Assembly: GCA_964633715.1 (NCBI GenBank)
Contig: CAZWHQ010000052.1
Location: 1-25,270 of the forward strand
Length of the DNA: 25,270 bases
Reading direction: 5' to 3'
Source of the DNA: JAUWVG01 sp964633715
GTDB lineage: Bacteria; Acidobacteriota; Aminicenantia; Aminicenantales; Aminicenantaceae
The translations under genes were made by a program, and so were the position numbers. Of this stretch, positions 8,038 to 15,852 are shown piece by piece; the first letter of the stretch is position 1; every line of letters begins with the position of its first letter. The notes beneath the pieces were generated by a model. That model was given only the letters and a program-made list of their open reading frames with translations, did not search any database and was not told the origin of the DNA.

Positions 8038-8838
8038 TTATTCATGGAGAATGATTGAGATTTTTCTTCCTACGCCCAATTCAACAAAATTTTCACCCCA
8101 CTCTTCTCTGAACATTTGAATCGCCTTGTCTCCTGTACAGTGTGTGGCGCCCACTTTTTGTACACCCAACTCCCTGAACTCTGCGATGATTCTTTTGATT
8201 TGAGTTTCGGGTGTCTCCATCAGGTGAAAGCCGCCAAAAACAAGATCAATGTTCTTATTTAGCATCTGTTTAGCTTTTTTCACTATTCCGACAATCCCAG
8301 GATGGGCACATCCGGTGATTACAACCAATCCCTGGCTTGTATCCAGGATCAACGCCTGTTCCTTAATTTGAGTTCCCATTTCCCCGGTTGTATAGACATT
8401 TTTGCATATCTGAATTGGATCTAGGACTTTTATGATCTTGGCCCCTGTCTGCTGCACTTCCTGGAATAAGATATCCCGGAAGGCAGTCAGTAGGTAAACC
8501 GACACGTCGGACTTCTTCTTCAAAAATGGAATCAGGCTGCCTGTATGGTCACCGTGATCGTGGGAAATGACAACAAGATCAACGCTGTTGAGATCGGCTT
8601 TGAGTGCCTCTACATTCCTGAAGAACAGATCGCTTTGAGTGCCCGTATCAAAGAGAATAGTCTTTTCCGTCCCCTCTATGAGACATGAAAATCCCCAATC
8701 CGCCTCCAATCCTTCCTGAGCGACATAGTTGTCATATAGGATAGACACCAATACCATTTTTTGTTGAGAAGCGGACGCTGGCCCACAGAAAAACAGAAAA
8801 ATAAAAGAAAACATCAGCAATAAAAATGAAATTTTCAT
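8038..8838 (-). CDS. Exported metallo-beta-lactamase-fold hydrolase
   Basis: Metal-dependent hydrolase, 266 aa, with a signal peptide (hydrophobic 4-18, likely cut after ASA at about 24). The metallo-beta-lactamase signature is SHDHGDH (His 93, His 95, Asp 97, His 98). Other likely ligands or active-site residues are His 179 in TGCAHPGI, His 205 in GGFHL and His 233 in ATHCTG. The TGCAHPGI and GGFHL pattern matches the branch annotated as 7,8-dihydropterin-6-yl-methyl-beta-ribofuranosylaminobenzene 5'-phosphate synthase-like, best known as cytoplasmic archaeal proteins; that substrate is unlikely for an exported enzyme. ATG 8838 has GAGGTGAGG upstream. It follows the small lipoprotein gene by 45 bp, so it may belong to the LptD-like operon or have its own AT-rich promoter in the gap. 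The fold is certain, the substrate unknown. Confidence 0.88.
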   Translation of the reverse strand: MKISFLLLMFSFIFLFFCGPASASQQKMVLVSILYDNYVAQEGLEADWGFSCLIEGTEKTILFDTGTQSDLFFRNVEALKADLNSVDLVVISHDHGDHTGSLIPFLKKKSDVSVYLLTAFRDILFQEVQQTGAKIIKVLDPIQICKNVYTTGEMGTQIKEQALILDTSQGLVVITGCAHPGIVGIVKKAKQMLNKNIDLVFGGFHLMETPETQIKRIIAEFRELGVQKVGATHCTGDKAIQMFREEWGENFVELGVGRKISIILHE

Positions 8839-8883
8839 GATACCTCACCTCTGAAATAATTATAAATAATATTTATTCATTAT

Positions 8884-9354
8884 TTACCTATTATTTGTTT
8901 CTTGGATAAAAAACTCTCGACTTGCCACGAGTTTGTCATCGATAAGGACAACAACTGTCCAACGGCCGGAAAGCTTCTCATTATCGCGGATATCGAGAAA
9001 AAATTCATCGTACGCAGTCAGCGTTTCCAGATACTGTTCTTCCCGGTTGATGATGACATTTTCGCTGTCTCGTGACATGGTTTTATCTGGTGCATACCAT
9101 TTCCAACGCATATGAATCCTGCGGCTGATGTTTTTAAGCTCGATAAAGCAATAAACACTCTTATCTCCCAAAGTGAATTCTTTTTTTATATCCATCGGAG
9201 CCAAAAGTTCGCCGCTTTCATCGACTTTTGAGCAGATGACCATGGTTTCTACATAGCCTTCCAGGGGGAATGGGGGGATAATCCGGAAAGAGATACATCC
9301 AACAGCGCACAGCCCCAAATACAGAACTAACAGAAAAGCGGCGGCTTTCCTCAT
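8884..9354 (-). CDS. Small lipoprotein beside LptD-like barrel, 156 aa
   Basis: Predicted lipoprotein. I start it at ATG 9354 rather than at the upstream ATG in the same frame: the start overlaps the stop of the LptD-like gene as ATGA (4 bp), and the product then begins MRKAAAFLLVLYLGLCAVGC, a signal peptide ending in a lipobox Cys (residue 20). The mature part (about 130 aa) looks like a beta-sandwich: CFIELKNISRRIHMRWKWY, then GRWTVVVLIDDKLVASREF near the end. That closing strand pair resembles the DUF2914-type ending (GxWxV...L..xxF), a weak match from memory. The coupling to an outer-membrane barrel gene suggests an envelope partner, as LptE is to LptD, but no LptE similarity is visible. 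Confidence 0.75.
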   Translation of the reverse strand: MRKAAAFLLVLYLGLCAVGCISFRIIPPFPLEGYVETMVICSKVDESGELLAPMDIKKEFTLGDKSVYCFIELKNISRRIHMRWKWYAPDKTMSRDSENVIINREEQYLETLTAYDEFFLDIRDNEKLSGRWTVVVLIDDKLVASREFFIQETNNR

Positions 9355-11192
9355 TTGGGCACCAACTCGATGAGAAACTGTTTGGACAGGCTTCTCCATA
9401 TAAACCGGATTTGAAAACGTCCCGAATCACGGATTAAGTACAGATCAACATTATTTATTTTATTCAGAAGAAAGTCATAGTTGAGCAGAGAGTGAAAGTT
9501 CCAGGTGTTAAAAAATGTGATGGAAATATCGGCAAATGTCTGCCTCAATTGCCTGTTTTTGGGATCGTAGGAGAGGGACACCCAACTGTTAATGCTCTCG
9601 GTTGGATTGATCCTAAGAACGGTACTCAGGTCCTGACTGGTCGTACCCTCGATAAACCAGTTTTCCGATTTTCTCCTGGATTGGATGTTGTAAAATCCCT
9701 CAAGATTGATTCCTTTAGCGATCGACTGTTTGACATTGAGGATAAAACCACCCGATGTGAAATTTCTCCCTTCCTTCTCTAAAAATTGTTCTAAAGCGAT
9801 GTTGAAATTCAAAGAGAGAGTCTTTAGGATGGATACCGGCTGGCTGGATAGGTTAAAAATTGTGTTGTTGCTGTAGGTGTTTTGCCTGAATTCATCGAGG
9901 CTAAAAGAATTATATATGAAGACATTTGACACATTGGCGGAGAGGAGGCCGTCGTAAAAGTGGAAGGTATTCAAGCCGAGGCGGAGTTGGGGTTGGGATA
10001 GAAGCTGATGTCCGAAGAGGTCATGGTTTAAATAATAATCAGTGGCCAAATTGAAGACCTTGGAATCATAAGATACCAGGACATTTCCCGTTAATATCTT
10101 GGAATAATCCCCACTGTCTCCGATCTTTAGTTTGGAATAGGAGGAATTCAGCTGGAATTGGAGTTTTTTCAAAAAGAGATTGCTGTAGGCGAAATTTGTA
10201 AGGATCTGGTCCTGGAACTCATACCTTGCTGCCAATGAGGCGCGGCCCAATTTTCCTCCGTCAAAGGACGATTCCATCCCCAGCCAGAACTCGGAATCTC
10301 TGTTTATGGGCTTGTTATAGGTGAAATCGACCTGCGTTTGGCCAATCTGTCCCCAATTCTTGTTCAGGGCAAACCGGGTGTTCCACTGTTTGCTCGAGTT
10401 GAAGTTACCGGTTAGACCGGCTCTGACACTTTTTCCAAGTGAAAGCGAGGTCGAAGTCATCAAGTCCACTTGTCTTTTCAGACCAACATAATCTTTTAAG
10501 ATGGAATGTTCTTCGTAATAGATTTGGGTTAGGCTGTTGACCTTGTTTTCTTTTTCAAAGAGAAAACCGGCTTGGGCAATGATCCCTTGAGACCTGTTGT
10601 ACCAGATTTTATCGAGAAAAGGTCCGTTTCTCTTTTGGCGAATGCCCTCGGACATCTTAAGTTTTTTCAATCCGACCGATTCGAGTCCCTCGATGTAAAA
10701 AGTGATTTCATAGCCGAAGACATCATAGTTTTTGGTGATTTCAAAACGCTGGCCTGTAAATGAGATGAACGATTTTTTTATTCTTGTGAGATTGAGGGAG
10801 TCGAAAACGCTAACTTGATCCAATAACGTTGTTTCCGGTTGATCCCCGATTTCCTCGGTCTCAACTTCATCCTTGTACCTTACTATCGTTCCTTTATTGA
10901 TAGCCGGATTGAAGATGAATTCATCCCCTCTATAGGTTTTATTCTCTTTAACCACGACAACATTCCCGATGGCAATAAAAAGCCGTGAGGGGATATCGGC
11001 CTTGAAGTTGTCTGAGGTCAAGACACAAAATTCGGAATATAATTCGATATTCTCACCGTAGATTTGGTTGAAATCGTAGCTGTAGGCCAAATAAGTACCT
11101 CGAAGGTCAAAAAAGATTTCTTTTGCCGAAATACTAGACACAAGCAGAAATAAAAAAAGTGCAGCCAATACACTTTTTTTCATTTTAAGCAT
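9351..11192 (-). CDS. LptD/OstA-like outer-membrane beta-barrel protein
   Basis: Outer-membrane protein of the LPS-transport LptD type, 613 aa, shorter than E. coli LptD (784). The signal peptide is residues 1-23 (cut after SSISA). A short periplasmic OstA/LptA-like beta-jellyroll segment follows: FIAIGNVVVVKENKTYRGDE (about 72-91), where the GNV...Y.GDE.. pattern is typical. From about 130 to the end there are alternating amphipathic strands rich in Asn, Ser, Tyr and Phe, ending LLNYDFLLNKINNVDLYLIR and QFLIELVPK, as in a beta-barrel. ATG 11192 shares one base with the stop of the upstream lipoprotein gene (TGATG), so translation is coupled; MKK three codons on is an alternative start. It could serve lipid A or another lipid transport, or be an LptD-like barrel of other function. 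Confidence 0.75.
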   Translation of the reverse strand: MLKMKKSVLAALFLFLLVSSISAKEIFFDLRGTYLAYSYDFNQIYGENIELYSEFCVLTSDNFKADIPSRLFIAIGNVVVVKENKTYRGDEFIFNPAINKGTIVRYKDEVETEEIGDQPETTLLDQVSVFDSLNLTRIKKSFISFTGQRFEITKNYDVFGYEITFYIEGLESVGLKKLKMSEGIRQKRNGPFLDKIWYNRSQGIIAQAGFLFEKENKVNSLTQIYYEEHSILKDYVGLKRQVDLMTSTSLSLGKSVRAGLTGNFNSSKQWNTRFALNKNWGQIGQTQVDFTYNKPINRDSEFWLGMESSFDGGKLGRASLAARYEFQDQILTNFAYSNLFLKKLQFQLNSSYSKLKIGDSGDYSKILTGNVLVSYDSKVFNLATDYYLNHDLFGHQLLSQPQLRLGLNTFHFYDGLLSANVSNVFIYNSFSLDEFRQNTYSNNTIFNLSSQPVSILKTLSLNFNIALEQFLEKEGRNFTSGGFILNVKQSIAKGINLEGFYNIQSRRKSENWFIEGTTSQDLSTVLRINPTESINSWVSLSYDPKNRQLRQTFADISITFFNTWNFHSLLNYDFLLNKINNVDLYLIRDSGRFQIRFIWRSLSKQFLIELVPK

Positions 11193-11920
11193 CAGTTTTG
11201 GACTCTCATCTGATAGATTTTCTGGTCGCTGTCAACACTCCACAAGAAGTTGCCGTCAAAAGTTAAACCCTGGGGCGATTGTCCGGGAGACAGAACAACT
11301 CTCAAGACCGTTCCATCTGTGGTGACCTGATAGATAGTCAGTGAATTCGGATCGGAAAGCCAAAGACTCCCCCCATCAAAAGCAATCCCCCGAACAAAGG
11401 TTCCCGGATTAGAGAAAGTGGCTGTAACTTCGGCCGTCACCGGATCGACTCTGAGAATTTCATTGGATAGAGCATCGGCCACCCATAAGGAACCTTGACC
11501 GAATTCGATGGCTGTAAAGGATCCTCTCTGAAGATGGAGTCTCTTCTGGATATCTCCATTAAAGATATTAATTTTATAGACATCTACAGAAGTGTCGCTG
11601 CAGACCCATAGATCCTGGCCGTCGTAGGCTATTCCTGTTGTTGTCGGAAGGGGAGAAGTGAGAGATCTAACCAGAGCCCCGCTGAGCCTATTCAGGCTGT
11701 AAACGGTGTTGGCATAGGCATCGACATTCCACAAAGTGGAACCGTCCCAACAAAGCCCCCGGGGGGCGAAGGATGCAGTTAAGATGGTGTTGACAACCTC
11801 AAACACGACACTGCCGGCATCGGGATCGAAGGGATTGTCGAAGAGCCTGTCCTGGCAGGAACAGAGAAAACAGATGGTGAGAACAGTCAGAAAAAGTGAA
11901 ATCCAGCCCTTTATTTTCAC
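11192..11920 (-). CDS. Beta-propeller (NHL/SMP-30-like) lipoprotein
   Basis: Predicted lipoprotein, 242 aa. The signal peptide ends in the lipobox LCSC (Cys 22). The mature part is built of repeats of about 40 residues with the recurring pattern G(L/I)xxDGxxLW(V/S)xD: APRGLCWDGSTLWNVDAY, TGIAYDGQDLWVCSD, TAIEFGQGSLWVAD, RGIAFDGGSLWLSD and QGLTFDGNFLWSVDSD. That makes five visible blades, so a small propeller. Such repeats usually mediate protein or ligand binding. The gene starts 45 bp after the PEGA gene with AAGAGGACAG before the ATG, and overlaps the LptD-like gene by one base. By context it may scaffold or regulate the barrel; no enzymatic motif is visible. Confidence 0.85.
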   Translation of the reverse strand: MKIKGWISLFLTVLTICFLCSCQDRLFDNPFDPDAGSVVFEVVNTILTASFAPRGLCWDGSTLWNVDAYANTVYSLNRLSGALVRSLTSPLPTTTGIAYDGQDLWVCSDTSVDVYKINIFNGDIQKRLHLQRGSFTAIEFGQGSLWVADALSNEILRVDPVTAEVTATFSNPGTFVRGIAFDGGSLWLSDPNSLTIYQVTTDGTVLRVVLSPGQSPQGLTFDGNFLWSVDSDQKIYQMRVQN

Positions 11921-11965
11921 TGTCCTCTTATCTTACGCAGAAATGGATTGAAACAGAAGGATTTT

Positions 11966-12502
11966 TTACTTTTTGACGATTTCACTCTTTCCCGTGTTCA
12001 TGTTCATACGGACTTCGATGTTTTCACCTGCCTTGATCTCGACTTCTACAGAATGCCTTTTATTTAGGCTTGTGCTTACAAATTCGAGTGTGCGTTTTCC
12101 TGCCATGACATCCTGTGTGATACTCGGGCGAACCTCTCCAATTAGCACACCGTCTATAAAGACATCGGCAAAAGGAAGAACTTTGATAAGGATTTTCCCT
12201 GTTGCCGTGCTGCTTGTGGAGGCTGCAGGTTTCTCGGCTATTAAATCGAAAGTATTTGAAAAGTCGGCCTCAATATTGACGGATTCTTCAAGCATTTGGA
12301 AGCCTGATCTTTCAATCCTTATTTTGTGCAAACCGAGTGGAACCGTTTTTTCAACAGGTGAAATGCCGAGAGCTAAATCATCGACAAACACATTAGCTTG
12401 AGTAGGATTTGTGTCTATTTTTATATTAAATTCAAGCCTCTGCAAAGAGTACTGGAATGTGTTCAGTCCCAAATTTAGGGATTTGGTTTCATTGATGGGC
12501 AT
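11966..12502 (-). CDS. PEGA-domain protein, possibly missing its N-terminus
   Basis: 178 aa with two PEGA domains: residues about 25-90 (IDTNPTQANVFVDDLALG, then HKIRIERSGFQ) and about 100-170 (KILIKVLPFADVFIDGVLIG, then KRTLEFVS). PEGA domains are small beta-sandwiches, usually extracytoplasmic and tethered to the envelope. There is no signal peptide or membrane helix at the start, which is odd. The frame is open only 11 codons upstream of ATG 12502 before a stop. GGGGGAAGGA eight bases before the ATG could be a ribosome site, so expression is possible. It abuts the equally truncated hydrolase gene head to head (12503-12570), so I infer that the original 5' part (signal peptide or a larger domain) was lost. 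It heads the lipoprotein/LptD-like gene run. Confidence 0.7.
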   Translation of the reverse strand: MPINETKSLNLGLNTFQYSLQRLEFNIKIDTNPTQANVFVDDLALGISPVEKTVPLGLHKIRIERSGFQMLEESVNIEADFSNTFDLIAEKPAASTSSTATGKILIKVLPFADVFIDGVLIGEVRPSITQDVMAGKRTLEFVSTSLNKRHSVEVEIKAGENIEVRMNMNTGKSEIVKK

Positions 12503-12568
12503 CCAGGCGATCCTTCCCCCTGTTTTATCGATTTTTTAAAGAAAAGAGCACTGGAAGACTATAAAGAG

Positions 12569-13651
12569 TTGGTCGGTTCCAGGAACGATATTCTCGTCTA
12601 TGAAACGGCTCCCTTCGAAAAATCCCTAACGATTGCCGGCCCAATTTCTGCTGTATTATACGCTTCATCGTCTGCAAAGGACACCGACTGGTGTGTGACA
12701 TTGTATGTCGTTAGTGGAAACAGAGAAATAAGTCCAATGGGTATGACATGGGGGGTGCTCAGAGCGCGTTTCAGGAACTCGATGTCAACTCCTGAATTTT
12801 TGGAAAAAGATAAAATCTACAAATTTACTATCGATTTAAGTCATACAGGGAACACCTTTTCAAAGGGCGAGTCTATCCGCATGGAAATTTCATCCGCATC
12901 TTTTCCTGAATACTCTCGAAATCTGAACACCGGAGGCCATAATGAAATGGAAACAGAGTATGTTTCTGCGATTCAGAGAATTTATCATACTGAGTTATAC
13001 CCATCCCATCTGCGTTTGCCTGTTATTCCGATGGAAGCCTTCGATTATCAGAGCACACTTAACAGGAAGGATGAAGCCGATACAGGTTTAAGCTATTACG
13101 CTCCTTATCTTGGGCAATACTCCCATCCTGAATTGGGTGATGTCGAAGTTTTTGAACAAAACAATAGACTGACAATAAACATCCCGAATAAAATGGTTCT
13201 ATCGTTTAAAAATCCGGATGAAGAGGGAATATGGGCATGTCTGCTTTCGAATCAAATAGATTTAAAATTCAGCAGAGACGATTTTGGAGAAGTCAATGGA
13301 TTATCCCTTTTTATAAGGACAAGGCTTCCGAAAAAGTTTGAAGAGGGAATTGTCAGTACCGATGTTCCTGAAAAATTCAAACCCTATCTGGGCAAATATC
13401 CTGTCCCTTCGGAAGGTTTTGAGTTGACAGTGATCTTTAGGGATGGAAATCTTGCCGTTGTGGAATCTGATGAGGAGATTGTCCCGCTTAAAGGGCCAGA
13501 CGAGTATGGGCTTTGGAGCTACAAATCAGGCGGATACAAGATTTCATTTGAATTTGGAGATGAAGGAGAGGTGAAGGATATGATTGTCCACCAAATTTTT
13601 GAGGTTCTAAAAGTTAAGTTTTCCTCAAACAATCACAGTTTTTTAAACTAA
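12569..13651 (+). pseudogene. 3' remnant of a CocE/PepX-like alpha/beta hydrolase gene
   Basis: The 360 readable residues begin inside a known architecture. Residues about 3-160 are an X-Pro dipeptidyl-peptidase C-terminal (jelly-roll) domain: RNDILVYETAPFEKSLTIAG, then ISAVLYASSSAKDTDW, then LRARFRNS and SASFPEYSRNLNTG. About 175-350 hold two DUF3471-like repeats (YLGQYSHPELGDVEVFEQNN and YLGKYPVPSEGFELTVIFRD). The catalytic alpha/beta hydrolase domain with Ser, Asp and His, which should precede, is absent. The only starts are TTG-type with no ribosome site, and the open frame merely runs back into the opposing PEGA gene. Intact relatives would be near 700-800 aa. It is probably not functional. 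Confidence 0.75.
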
Positions 13652-13664
13652 AGGAGTCATAATA

Positions 13665-14080
13665 ATGATCAGTCGATCAAAACTCCGTGGGCCTGTTGGA
13701 CGGATCGGGCCATATGCCGTGGCAATTTTTCTTTGGATATAGATCTGGCCTCCTTGTTGGAGCAAAAACAACCTGAAGGGATGCTTTCTAAGAAAATACG
13801 TGAGAATAAAAATTCAGGAGCCAGATTTACGACTGCACGATACGATCCCTATTTCAGTAGTGTTGTCATTTGGATCGGAAAGGGAAGGGATCGGAAGGAA
13901 AGGAAGATCAACCTGACCATAACCCAGGGGAAATTCCTCTATCAACTGCCTTTCCCCACGGCAGAATTTTTGAAAATCGAAAAAATCATGCAGAAAACAG
14001 GAGTGGACAAGATCCATTCACCTGAAATCCTAGATATTGTAAAACTGCTCGAAGAGGTCGGCGTTATAGAGGTGAAATGA
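13665..14080 (+). pseudogene. Truncated and frameshifted second copy of the winged-helix regulator
   Basis: From 13733 the frame encodes a C-terminal domain 45% identical (hand count, 97 ungapped residues) to the regulator at 17-613, sharing IRExKxSG, SSV..xIGxGRxR, QGxFL.xLPFPT and PE.LDI. Upstream, in the frame opening at ATG 13665 behind AAGGAG, SKLRGPVGRIGPYAV resembles the wing of a winged helix, then the frame ends in TAG at 13739-13741. Adding one T to the T5 run at 13726-13730 joins wing and C-terminal domain (AIFSLDIDLASLL against KKVTLSVDLKTLY in the intact copy). The recognition helices are missing, so the gene is both 5'-truncated and frameshifted. It lies 13 bp after the hydrolase remnant. 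Confidence 0.7.
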
Positions 14081-14096
14081 CAGAAGGGTTCTAGAT

Positions 14097-15572
14097 TTAT
14101 CGGTCATCCATCCTGTAATCTAAGACCTCCAATTCTACGGGTTGGAATGAGGTTAAATAACCGAGCCGGATATGCCCGGAGTCAAGATAGTCAAACTCTT
14201 GAAATGTCGTGTCTAAAGGAATCCAGCCTGCTTCTCCCATAAAAACTTCATTCCATCCATGTTGTCCGAATGCCCCTCCAGAATCTTGGAAGTACACTCC
14301 TCCCATCACCATCCGAGCGGGGATTCCCACTGCCCGGCAGAACGCGGTGAACAGTCGGGAGTGGGCGCCACACTCTCCCTTACGGCTGTCATAAGTCTGA
14401 CGTGCAGATCCTCCGGGAATCGCGCCTGCAATTTTCGTCCCCACCCAGCGGGATAAACGTTTAACGGCATCCCAGCTGTCTGTGGCTCCTTCAGTCAGCT
14501 CTTTTGCCTTTTCAATCAACACCGGATCATCCGATTCAATCATTAGCTCTGGTTCGAGAAAGGGATTTAAGTCCTCAGTATGAGAATAATCGGGAGGGAA
14601 TGGAGGTGCATTGTTGCCATTGTATTGTTTGTGTTCGATCTCAAATACACCTTCGATTTTATTGTCTATTACGGTCCCCTCAAAATGCTGACCGGGAACA
14701 TTCAAAGCTTCAGATGTAATGACTTCTCCGGTGGACCGGATCTTAGCTTCGACTTTCATATAGGATAACGCTTGAAAGTCTTGAATCTGAGTATCCACTT
14801 TGGCCAGGATTCTGTCGTCGATACTTGCACGCTGGATCCGGTTCCGGACACTCGCATCGGTCAGATAAGTAACGGTATCGTCACTCTGATGAGACCGGAT
14901 GAGTTTATGCTCTTTTTGATCTAACCAAACTCTTCCGCTGACACCAAAAGTCAGGTCTTTCCAGGAGAACAGCTGGCAAGTGTAACTCGTCCCATCAATG
15001 AAAATCGTTTCATCACCAACGTACGTGCAAATTCTCTCTGTAATTCTCCCTCGGATTGGATCAATGATTTTATAGGTTTTATCCTTGAGACCATCCTTGC
15101 CTAGCTCTGAGGAAAATAGCTTCGTCAGCTGATATTCATTGGTTAGAACATCGGGTTCGAGATCAATTGTTTTAGTTATCCCTCCTGTTTTGGGGATATA
15201 TTTCAGTTGCTCACCCTCTAAAATCAATGTCGTACCAGTGTGCATCTCGCCCGCTCTGACATCAGCGTCATAATAGGTCATTTTGGAAGTGTCGGGATCG
15301 AAAAGGCAAACCTCCCGGGTTTGAATATTGAAGGGTTGGCCAAGCAGAGTCAGCATGGCTACTGAGCTGGTGTCTAGCTTTTTGAGATTTCCTGAATTTG
15401 CATCAACGGAGGAAATGGTTTTCGAATAACCTACAAGATTTCCTGAAATCTCTATAGCGACGTATGTCCTTTCCTTATTGGAACAGCCGACCAAAAGAAA
15501 GATAATGAGACAAATAAATGGAACCAATCTCAAATAGGAATGTTTTTTAAAATAAATGCTCTGAATTTTCAT
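14097..15572 (-). CDS. Transglutaminase-like lipoprotein, 491 aa
   Basis: I start it at ATG 15572 (AAAGGAT seven bases upstream) because the longer open frame to 15650 overlaps the promoter. The signal peptide ends in the lipobox LLVGC (Cys 30), so it is a lipoprotein. Residues about 35-330 are a large beta-rich region without recognised domain. The C-terminal part is a transglutaminase-like core with a papain-type triad: Cys 401 in KGECGAHSRLF, His 438 in QHGWNEVF, Asp 454 in GWIPLDTTF. Such bacterial proteins act as proteases, peptidases or cross-linking enzymes; the triad looks intact but the reaction is unknown. It stops 16 bp from the convergent regulator remnant and is divergent from the GH116-like lipoprotein. 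Confidence 0.88.
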   Translation of the reverse strand: MKIQSIYFKKHSYLRLVPFICLIIFLLVGCSNKERTYVAIEISGNLVGYSKTISSVDANSGNLKKLDTSSVAMLTLLGQPFNIQTREVCLFDPDTSKMTYYDADVRAGEMHTGTTLILEGEQLKYIPKTGGITKTIDLEPDVLTNEYQLTKLFSSELGKDGLKDKTYKIIDPIRGRITERICTYVGDETIFIDGTSYTCQLFSWKDLTFGVSGRVWLDQKEHKLIRSHQSDDTVTYLTDASVRNRIQRASIDDRILAKVDTQIQDFQALSYMKVEAKIRSTGEVITSEALNVPGQHFEGTVIDNKIEGVFEIEHKQYNGNNAPPFPPDYSHTEDLNPFLEPELMIESDDPVLIEKAKELTEGATDSWDAVKRLSRWVGTKIAGAIPGGSARQTYDSRKGECGAHSRLFTAFCRAVGIPARMVMGGVYFQDSGGAFGQHGWNEVFMGEAGWIPLDTTFQEFDYLDSGHIRLGYLTSFQPVELEVLDYRMDDR

Positions 15573-15621
15573 AGACCTATCCTTTGAAATCAAACAAAAT
15601 CGAGATCGAACTTTCTCCTTA

Positions 15622-15650
15622 AATGTAATAAAAATCGCAAATATGTTCAA
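15622..15650 (-). promoter_or_regulatory. Sigma70-like promoter for the transglutaminase-like gene
   Basis: On the minus strand TTGAAC (15650-15645), 17-bp spacer, TACATT (15627-15622). Its position inside the longer open frame supports the downstream start at 15572. Confidence 0.5.
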
Positions 15651-15766
15651 TAGTAATACGCAAAAAATGAGTCCAGATACTCCTGATCTAAAGGAGACCC
15701 CATAGTCAATTTTGTCTTTGACAATCCTTTATCCAGGCACCTTCAGTGTTTTTACTCTTGAGTTCG

Positions 15767-15795
15767 TTGACCGCCTTTTTGGACTGTGATATAAG
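15767..15795 (+). promoter_or_regulatory. Sigma70-like promoter for the GH116-like gene
   Basis: TTGACC (15767-15772), 17-bp spacer, TATAAG (15790-15795). It would start transcription near 15802, 50 nt before ATG 15853, which has GGAGGG upstream. A small palindrome, TTGTCTTTGACAA, near 15713-15725 could be an operator, but that is a guess. Confidence 0.65.
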
Positions 15796-15852
15796 CAAAA
15801 GGAATATCGTGTTGTTGATAAGCACTATTTTTTATATCTTTGGAGGGCTGCT

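Noticed and set aside
9355..9399. Longer start for the small lipoprotein
   Set aside because: It lies in the LptD-like coding region; the ATGA overlap at 9351-9354 and the signal peptide fit the downstream start.
9492..9782. 96-codon plus-strand open frame inside the LptD-like gene
   Set aside because: It is antisense to a well-supported barrel gene, with no ribosome site and no domain.
11973..12401. 142-codon open frame opposite the PEGA gene
   Set aside because: It is a shadow of the PEGA reading frame with no ribosome site; the minus-strand product has two recognisable PEGA domains.
15573..15650. 26-residue N-terminal extension of the transglutaminase-like lipoprotein
   Set aside because: It overlaps a promoter and would put a charged stretch before the signal peptide; ATG 15572 has a good ribosome site.
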